12,821 nucleotides of DNA, from positions 1 to 12,821 of the forward strand of contig CAZNYK010000119.1 of assembly GCA_964577215.1 (NCBI GenBank), read 5' to 3'. Position 1 is the stretch's first letter, and the number at the start of each line of letters is the position of its first letter. A program made the position numbers and the translations under genes. Source of the DNA: UBA2329 sp964577215. Lineage in GTDB: Bacteria; Bacteroidota; Bacteroidia; Chitinophagales; Saprospiraceae. A model generated the notes under the pieces. The model ran no database searches. It worked only from the letters and a program-made list of their open reading frames with translations, and was not told the origin of the DNA. Shown piece after piece: positions 6,763 to 11,598 of the stretch.

Positions 6763-7296
6763 ATGCACACCCAAAACCTCTATCAAAAAGCCATCCGCTT
6801 CGCGGCGCAAAAACATGCCGGGCAAGGCCAAACCATCTCGGGCACCATCCTGCCGTATGTGGTGCATTTGAGCAACGTAGCTATGGAAATTTTGCTGGCG
6901 GCGCCGCATTCGCCAGGCTTCGACATAGATTTTGCCGTTCAACTTGCGCTGCTGCACGACACCCTTGAAGACACGAATACTACTATCCAGGAATTGGAAA
7001 GCGAGTTTGGTACGGACATTGCCGAGGGAGTGCAGGCCTTGACCAAAAACGAAGCGCTGCCTAAACCCATGCAGATGGCCGACAGCTTGCAGCGGATCAA
7101 AGCCCTGAAAAAAGAAGTGTGGGCGGTGAAATTAGCCGACAGGATTACCAATTTACAGCCGGCCCCACCGCATTGGGACGATGCCAGAATAAACGGCTAT
7201 CGACTGGAGGCCCTGGAAATCCTGAGCGCTCTGGAAGGTGGAAATTCCTATTTGGAAAAACGCTTGAGCCAAAAGATCGGACAGTATGGTCTTTGA
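6763..7296 (+). CDS. Small HD-domain phosphohydrolase, MESH1/SpoT-hydrolase-like
   Basis: A 177-residue stand-alone HD hydrolase with the fold of the (p)ppGpp-degrading half of SpoT and of MESH1, and about the same length as MESH1. Metal-site residues align well: His35 in PYVVHL, His65-Asp66 and Glu69-Asp70 in LLHDTLEDT, and Asp126 in VKLADRITNL. EFGTDIAEGVQALTKNE (81-97) is the usual helix after the HD motif. No synthetase, TGS or ACT domain is present. The loop before the first histidine reads HAGQGQTISGTILPYVVH instead of the HAGQ-R-K-D-G-x-PY-x-xH form of true SpoT/MESH1, so the Arg/Lys that contact guanine in RelA/SpoT enzymes are missing. Hydrolysis of ppGpp, NADPH or another pyrophosphate is therefore possible but unproven. 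It lies alone between the gap-edge repeat and the beta-helix lipoprotein gene, with no obvious operon partner. Confidence 0.82.
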   Translation: MHTQNLYQKAIRFAAQKHAGQGQTISGTILPYVVHLSNVAMEILLAAPHSPGFDIDFAVQLALLHDTLEDTNTTIQELESEFGTDIAEGVQALTKNEALPKPMQMADSLQRIKALKKEVWAVKLADRITNLQPAPPHWDDARINGYRLEALEILSALEGGNSYLEKRLSQKIGQYGL

Positions 7297-7418
7297 TGCC
7301 GCCAGTTTTGAATAGTTCGGAGTGCTCCGGCAAAACGGGCCGGTTCATTTCCTTCACAGCGCTTCCGGTCGCATTTTTACAGCCCCGCTGTTGGTTTTCA
7401 TACGTAATGGAACATATC

Positions 7419-7474
7419 TGTTATAGAATGTAACATTTGGGATAATGCTCCGGCTTTACCGGGCTTTACATTTG
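7419..7474 (+). promoter_or_regulatory. Candidate promoter and operator-like repeats of the beta-helix lipoprotein gene
   Basis: TACATTTG (7467-7474) fits the Bacteroidota -7 box TAnnTTTG and would give a leader of about 35 bases. The nearest TTTG (7436-7439) is 27 bases upstream, longer than the usual 17-23. Around it are an inverted repeat TGTTA/TAACA (7419-7423 and 7431-7435) and a direct repeat GGCTTTAC (7452-7459 and 7462-7469) spaced exactly 10 bases, one helical turn, running into the -7 box. The rest of the 7297-7516 spacer shows nothing I can name. Confidence 0.38.
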
Positions 7475-7516
7475 TAGCGCCTCCCTATTTCAATCATCTT
7501 AAAACTTTTATTAACC

Positions 7517-8584
7517 ATGAAGTTCAAAAACATCCTCATGGGGGCTGCGCTACTGGCCCTATTGCATTCCTGCAGCAAGGACAACCAATTGAACCCGGCC
7601 GGAGAGTTGGACCCCGACCTCGAATCCCGCGCCCAGGTGCTGCTGCCTGCCGGCTCGGTGGACGGGCTTGCCGGCGCCATCGCCGCCGCCGGGCCTAACG
7701 GCACCGTAATTGTGCAATCCGGAACCCACTACCTGAACTCCACCGTGGAGATCACCCACCGCGTCACCATCAAGGGGCAACCGGGCGCCGTGATCATCGC
7801 AGATGTGCCCGCCTTACTCACCGCTAATGCCGTACTCGAACCGGCATTCTATATCAACGGAGGCGCCAAAACAGTCATCGAAGGGCTGGATATCCGCGCC
7901 GCAAGCGATCCGGCCGGCACCGCCGTATTGGTTTACAATGCCAATCAGGTGACCATACGGAACAACTCCTTCACGAACTTCCAGTTCACGATCTTAGTGG
8001 AGCAATCCAACCAGGCCACCATCACGGACAATATTGTTACCGCCACCTTTACCTGGGCCACTGTTAGCTTTTATGCCGTACACGGCATCGTGATCATCAA
8101 TGGTAAAAACGCTCAGGTCAGGGATAATACGGTGAGCCAGGCCATCTTCGGCATCTGGGCCTGCGATCTGGATGGCATAGCTACTGGCAATACCATGTTC
8201 GCCAACGTACTCGGGCTAATTCTGTGTGCCGTTCCTCCGGGTTCATTCCCCTTGCCCAACGGCACTTTTGCCGGCTCGGCCAACCCCGCCGGCAAGTGGA
8301 CGGTGACGAACAACAATTCCCACAGCAACTTTGAAACCGGCTATGTCGTCATCGACGGCGCCAACAACTGCACGTTGAGCAACAACAGTGCCTCCAACAA
8401 CGCTGCTTATGATATAGAACTGACCGGCGATACCTGGCGCTTCGGATTCCTGGCGCCCGCCAGCTACAACAACCAGGTCAACGTCGGGGGCGCCAACTCC
8501 GCTATGACCGTAAAAGATTGCGGCAACAACAATAGCGTAAATGGCGGTACCCAGGTTGATACCAACGCTGACCCCTGTAATTAA
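7517..8584 (+). CDS. Lipoprotein with right-handed parallel beta-helix (NosD/PbH1-type) domain
   Basis: The first 19 residues are a lipoprotein signal (MKFKNILMGAALLALLHSC), with lipobox LHSC and lipidated Cys19. The following SKDNQ is polar and acidic, so outer-membrane or possibly surface location is plausible. From about residue 48 to 335 the sequence is a run of short beta-rich turns with repeated Asn and Gly: VTIRNNSFTN, ATITDNIVTA, AQVRDNTVSQ, GIATGNTMFA, WTVTNNNSHS, CTLSNNSASN. This is the Asn-ladder pattern of parallel beta-helix proteins in the pectin-lyase superfamily. The opening block (GAIAAAGPNGTVIVQSGTHYL, split here around 53-73) is the standard N-terminal cap. I see no clear lyase or hydrolase active site, so a carbohydrate-binding, adhesive or unknown enzymatic role all remain possible. 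At 355 residues it looks complete. It is apparently monocistronic, with its own candidate promoter and a strong terminator. Confidence 0.85.
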   Translation: MKFKNILMGAALLALLHSCSKDNQLNPAGELDPDLESRAQVLLPAGSVDGLAGAIAAAGPNGTVIVQSGTHYLNSTVEITHRVTIKGQPGAVIIADVPALLTANAVLEPAFYINGGAKTVIEGLDIRAASDPAGTAVLVYNANQVTIRNNSFTNFQFTILVEQSNQATITDNIVTATFTWATVSFYAVHGIVIINGKNAQVRDNTVSQAIFGIWACDLDGIATGNTMFANVLGLILCAVPPGSFPLPNGTFAGSANPAGKWTVTNNNSHSNFETGYVVIDGANNCTLSNNSASNNAAYDIELTGDTWRFGFLAPASYNNQVNVGGANSAMTVKDCGNNNSVNGGTQVDTNADPCN

Positions 8585-8605
8585 TTAAACAAACTCATCG
8601 GTTTG

Positions 8606-8642
8606 CCGCCGGGGAAGAATGCGCTCCCCGGCGGTTTTTTTT
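8606..8642 (+). terminator. Rho-independent terminator of the beta-helix lipoprotein gene
   Basis: Perfect 10-bp GC-rich stem CCGCCGGGGA (8606-8615) / TCCCCGGCGG (8625-8634), a 9-base loop, then eight T (8635-8642). It begins 21 bases after the stop codon. The converging - strand kinase gene ends at 8656. Read on the - strand the hairpin is followed only by CAAACC, so it is mainly a + strand terminator but could slow transcription both ways. Confidence 0.93.
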
Positions 8643-8655
8643 CAGTAGAAAAAAA

Positions 8656-9507
8656 TCATTCATCCACGGCATGATACGCCTGTAATCCCTCCATGGGCGC
8701 AGCCAAAAATGCCCCGGGTTGCAAGCCGGTTTCCTTCAACGCTCTTTCCAGGGCCGGGCGGAAATAATACGCCACAGACCCGGTAAAATGTACCGGCAAT
8801 TCTCTTGCCGGGGGATACACCATCACACAACGCCGGATGAACAGGGAGAACTGCCGGTGCAACATGTCGCGGCAAAGCTCATGCGCTTCGTGCCTCGCCA
8901 GAAAAGGCACGAATGAGGCAAGGAACCGGCTCGGAGTCTCGCTCCGATATACAGATTCTATAACGGTTTCGGGTGCGATGCGGTACTCTTCATCAAATGC
9001 GGTAAGTAGTTCCGTGGGCAATTCCTTATTGAGCCAGGCAATGAGCAGTTCCCGGCCCAGCACGGCGCCGCTGCCCTCGTCGCCCAGGATGTAGCCGTAG
9101 CCGCCGGTGTTTTGCCGCTCCTTTTCCCCATCGAACCAAACGGAATTGGAGCCAGTACCGAGAATGCAGGCTATACCCGGCTGCCGTTGGCACAGCGCCC
9201 GGGCAGCGCCCAGCACGTCTGTCTCGATTTCAATGCGTGTAGCGGAGGGGAAAACGGCTTGAAACTGGTCTTTTAGCCTTTGCCTGGAGCTTTCGGCCTT
9301 GCAGCCGGTGCCGTAGAAAAAAATCTTGTCTGCCGCACCGCCCACCTGTTTTTTGACGCCCTCCAATTCGGTCCTGATCTCTTCATCGGACAGAAAAAAA
9401 GGGTGGATACCGGGCGTTTTGAACGTATCCTTCAATGCCCCGGCCTCCATCAGCGCCCAGTCAGCTTTGGTAGCGCCGCTGTCGATGACGAGCAGGCGGC
9501 CATTCAT
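8656..9507 (-). CDS. murK: BadF/BadG-type N-acetylhexosamine kinase (GlcNAc/MurNAc kinase, MurK-like)
   Basis: ASKHA-fold sugar kinase of 283 residues. Phosphate-1 motif DSGATKADW (9-17), likely catalytic Asp97 in ETDVLGAARAL, phosphate-2 motif ACILGTGSNS (113-122), GYILGDEGSGAVLGREL (138-154) as in N-acetylglucosamine kinases, and the adenosine region FTGSVAYYF (241-249). The ATG overlaps the stop of murQ as ATGA, indicating translational coupling. Characterised kinases in the same context (Clostridium acetobutylicum MurK, Tannerella forsythia MurK) phosphorylate MurNAc and, in some cases, GlcNAc. The product MurNAc-6-phosphate is the MurQ substrate, so peptidoglycan recycling in the cytoplasm is the expected role. 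Substrate choice between MurNAc and GlcNAc cannot be read from the sequence, so the symbol is tentative. No MurP phosphotransferase gene is seen, consistent with a kinase-based route. Confidence 0.85.
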   Translation of the reverse strand: MNGRLLVIDSGATKADWALMEAGALKDTFKTPGIHPFFLSDEEIRTELEGVKKQVGGAADKIFFYGTGCKAESSRQRLKDQFQAVFPSATRIEIETDVLGAARALCQRQPGIACILGTGSNSVWFDGEKERQNTGGYGYILGDEGSGAVLGRELLIAWLNKELPTELLTAFDEEYRIAPETVIESVYRSETPSRFLASFVPFLARHEAHELCRDMLHRQFSLFIRRCVMVYPPARELPVHFTGSVAYYFRPALERALKETGLQPGAFLAAPMEGLQAYHAVDE

Positions 9508-10331
9508 ACTTCAGGCAGTAAATCGCCGTCCAATCGGGATTCCAGGGCCTTGCGCACGCTGCCGTGCTCCAGCAGGAGGGCTTGGGCGGCGTCGTAGTCC
9601 AAATGCAGGGCATTCATGAGTATTTTGGCGCCGCGCTCCACGAGTTTGGCATTGCTCAGTTGCATATCCACCATTTTGTTGTCGAGCACGCGCCCGAGGC
9701 GTATCATGGCGGTGGTGCTGATCATGTTAAGCACGAGTTTTTGCGCTGTGCCGGCTTTCATCCGCGTACTTCCCGTGACAAACTCGGGGCCCGTGATCAC
9801 TTCTATGGGGAAGTCGGCATGTTCGGCAACCGGTGCGCCGGGATTGGATGTAATGCAACTGGTGAGAATGCCATTGGCGCGGCAAGCTTTCAAGCCGCCT
9901 ACCACATAGGGCGTTGTGCCGCTGGCTGCAATGCCGACGACTACGTCCTGCTCATTGATAAAATACCGCTTGAGGTCTTTCCATGCCTGGCCGGGATCGT
10001 CTTCTGCGAATTCCACAGCTTTGCGAATGGCAGTATCGCCGCCGGAAATGATGCCCACCACCCAGCTGTCGGGCACCCCGAAGGTGGGCGGGCACTCCGA
10101 TGCATCCAATATGCCGAGCCGGCCGCTGGTGCCTGCCCCGATGTAAAACAAGCGCCCGCCTTCGTTCATTTTTTCCACCAAGGCTTCTACAAAACGCTCG
10201 ATGGCAGGAAGCGCGCGTTCCACCGCAAGGGGCACGGTTTTATCCTCATTGTTGATGTGCCGCAGCAGTTCTCCTACCGACAATTGCTCCAAATGCCGGT
10301 AATTGGATGGTGATTCTGTGATTTTTTGCAT
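9504..10331 (-). CDS. murQ: N-acetylmuramic acid 6-phosphate etherase (MurQ)
   Basis: Cleaves the lactyl ether of MurNAc-6-phosphate to GlcNAc-6-phosphate and D-lactate. SIS-domain enzyme of 275 residues, slightly shorter than E. coli MurQ (298). The ATG at 10331 gives MQKITESPSNYRHLEQLS, the normal family start (TE-x-x-N/S-x-x-S/H-x-x-L/I-D/E-x-L-S). The open frame extends 43 residues further upstream, but that extension is hydrophobic, unlike MurQ, and covers the candidate promoter. Motifs: GAGTSGRLGILDASECPPTFG (split around 66-86) with Glu79, and EFAEDDPGQ with Glu110. The 31-residue spacing equals that of the catalytic Glu83/Glu114 pair in E. coli. Also AASGTTPYV (135-143) and GSTRMKAGTAQKLVLNM (187-203), which bind the sugar phosphate. 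The stop overlaps the kinase start by four bases. Confidence 0.95.
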   Translation of the reverse strand: MQKITESPSNYRHLEQLSVGELLRHINNEDKTVPLAVERALPAIERFVEALVEKMNEGGRLFYIGAGTSGRLGILDASECPPTFGVPDSWVVGIISGGDTAIRKAVEFAEDDPGQAWKDLKRYFINEQDVVVGIAASGTTPYVVGGLKACRANGILTSCITSNPGAPVAEHADFPIEVITGPEFVTGSTRMKAGTAQKLVLNMISTTAMIRLGRVLDNKMVDMQLSNAKLVERGAKILMNALHLDYDAAQALLLEHGSVRKALESRLDGDLLPEV

Positions 10332-10371
10332 GATTTGACGATAATGGCAGCGCCAAAGTAGCAATTTCTTG

Positions 10372-10407
10372 CAAAAGTATATAGAAAAAGCAATAAAAAC
10401 TGCAAAA
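10372..10407 (-). promoter_or_regulatory. Candidate promoter of murQ-murK
   Basis: On the - strand, TTTTG (10407-10403) and TACTTTTG (10379-10372) match the Bacteroidota TTG...TAnnTTTG promoter with a 23-base spacer, the upper end of the usual 17-23 range. The -7 box ends about 40 bases before the murQ ATG, a sensible leader length. Confidence 0.5.
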
Positions 10408-10408
10408 G

Positions 10409-10437
10409 CCGGCAGCCCTTTAGTAGATGGCAGCCGG
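10409..10437. repeat. GC-rich imperfect inverted repeat just upstream of the murQ -33 element
   Basis: CCGGCAGCC (10409-10417) pairs with GGCAGCCGG (10429-10437) in eight of nine positions (one A-A mismatch) around an 11-base loop. It directly abuts the -33 element, where an operator or activator site would lie. Read on the - strand it is followed by CTTTTGCAGTTTTTATTG, so a terminator for antisense transcription is an alternative. Confidence 0.45.
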
Positions 10438-10637
10438 GAACCTGAAAACATTTCGTGCAAATTTTATTTTGATCCGGGAATTTTTCGGGCCGAATTGAGG
10501 TTTCTTCTTCAAACCAACTCAATAAGACGCTATCATTCAATTTTTTACGCGTCGAACCGGACACAACTTGTGAGGTCTGGTCGAATGGAACGCTATTGGC
10601 TTTAACATAGGTAGTTCATCTCAAAAACAGCTATACC

Positions 10638-11321
10638 ATGGAGCCGATCGCTATCTTCATCATTTTGGCCGTAGGCCTCACCGTCCTGGTTGCCTGGAGC
10701 GTCTTGTTCTCCACGAGGGACTGGGGCGGCTACGATCCGCATTATCCGGGGCACGGCTACCCGTACCAGCCGCCCTGGACGTACCCGTACCAGCCGCAGG
10801 GCTCTGCCCCGGGCGCTATCCTGAATCTCGTCTTTGCCGGATTTATGCTTTTTGCCGCCATGAGGTACTGCGACAGGATGGAGAAAAACGCCTGGCCTGA
10901 GGATCAGGACGAGCCGAGAGTAGAGGCAGAGCAGGAATACGCGCCGGCGAACGAAATGCAGGTTGGAGGGGATGAGGAATTCAGATTGCAAACACCTCCT
11001 CAATCTTATGACGAAACAGGACCGGATGTTTCGCCTCCGGCGCCTTCAACGTCGCCGGCGGATAAGCCGTTGTCGCAGCAATTATTCGTTCAGATCAGCG
11101 CTTCCAACTCTGATACGCGCGTGCTCGATGCCGCTATGCAATTGCAGCATGCGTTTCCCGGCAGGGTTTGGATCGGCGAAAAGGAATCCGATTGGGAAAA
11201 TCCGTTCAAAATCCTTGTGGGCCCTTACGATTCCGCAGAAGCAGCCGGAGCGGCACACGGCGCCGACGCATGGGTTCGCCGTCCCGCTGCTGAGGGAATC
11301 ACACTGTATAGACCTGAGTAA
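10638..11321 (+). CDS. Membrane protein with two N-terminal TM segments and a C-terminal SPOR-like domain
   Basis: 227 residues, no specific family recognised. Residues 4-24 are a hydrophobic segment. Residues 26-56 are a Tyr/Pro/Gly-rich loop with a duplicated YPYQP unit, encoded by an exact 16-base direct repeat (10758-10773 and 10782-10797, period 24). Residues 58-77 form a second hydrophobic segment. Residues 84-145 are an acidic, proline-rich, probably disordered linker. Residues 147-220 fit a SPOR domain (QLFVQISASNSDTRVLDAAMQL ... NPFKILVGPYDSAEAAGAA, two beta-alpha-beta halves with the typical [I/V]LVGPYDS turn). SPOR domains bind glycan strands stripped of peptides, usually in the periplasm at division sites. 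That would need the C-terminus outside, although the RYCDRMEK after the second TM is positively charged. Divergent from murQ-murK, so a link to peptidoglycan turnover is suggestive only. Confidence 0.75.
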   Translation: MEPIAIFIILAVGLTVLVAWSVLFSTRDWGGYDPHYPGHGYPYQPPWTYPYQPQGSAPGAILNLVFAGFMLFAAMRYCDRMEKNAWPEDQDEPRVEAEQEYAPANEMQVGGDEEFRLQTPPQSYDETGPDVSPPAPSTSPADKPLSQQLFVQISASNSDTRVLDAAMQLQHAFPGRVWIGEKESDWENPFKILVGPYDSAEAAGAAHGADAWVRRPAAEGITLYRPE

Positions 11322-11324
11322 CTG

Positions 11325-11593
11325 ACATGAGTCATCCCAGATATTCACGACATGCCGAAGGCTTGGAGGGAATCACTCTGTGACCTCTAATCTATTGGAC
11401 ACAGAGGTGCATAGAGTTATAAGGCGATTCACGGAGTTTTCTCCGTGTGCCTCCTTTTCCTCCGTGTAACCCTGTGTTCCCCAACAGCGTGAATGGGTTT
11501 CAGAACAGAGAGCGAACCGAGAACCTCAGGGATCGCAGAGGTCTCCGTGTCTCTCTTTGCGGTTTCGAGTAGAAAATCCGGGATGACTTATGT
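11325..11593. mobile_element. MITE-like element with about 22-bp terminal inverted repeats
   Basis: The left end (11325-11346, starting ACATGAGTCATCCC) and the reverse complement of the right end (11593-11572, starting ACATAAGTCATCCC) match at 19 of 22 positions, enclosing about 269 bases. The interior is non-coding and built of short complementary words: CTCTGTG (11376) / CACAGAG (11400), and a perfect hairpin CACGGAG-TTTT-CTCCGTG (11432-11449) flanked by AGGC/GCCT, with more CTCCGTG-type words up to about 11550. No transposase is present and no target-site duplication is evident. The element starts 3 bases after one stop codon and ends 5 bases before the stop of the converging gene. A non-autonomous insertion or a dispersed intergenic repeat fits best; mobility is unproven. 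Confidence 0.5.
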
Positions 11594-11598
11594 TTTTC

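Larger units (their letters stand above)
10332..10637. other. Divergent intergenic region between murQ and the SPOR-protein gene
   Basis: 306 bases without a supported gene. The murQ-proximal third holds the candidate murQ promoter (10372-10407) and a GC-rich inverted repeat (10409-10437). The remaining AT-rich part (10440-10637) contains a small odd palindrome, TTCGGGCCGAA near 10488, and no recognisable TAnnTTTG box for the + strand gene. Short open frames on both strands lack start context and protein-like composition. Confidence 0.7.

Noticed and set aside
9564..10313. 249-codon open frame antisense to murQ
   Set aside because: A shadow of a fully conserved murQ; no domain and no start signals.
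10332..10460. 43-residue hydrophobic N-terminal extension of MurQ, which could suggest membrane anchoring
   Set aside because: MurQ is cytosolic, the ATG at 10331 matches the family start, and the extension would contain the candidate promoter.
10274..10605. Short overlapping frames on both strands in the murQ upstream region
   Set aside because: No ribosome-binding context, no conserved motif, and they cross the promoter and inverted repeat.
11325..11593. CRISPR-like array, because short words recur in this region
   Set aside because: The words are 7 bases or less, in mixed orientation, with irregular spacing and no constant repeat length.
11321..11598. Target-site duplication around the MITE-like element
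   Set aside because: Flanks ACTG (left) and TTTTC (right) do not match, and alternative end choices give no convincing duplication, so insertion is not proven.
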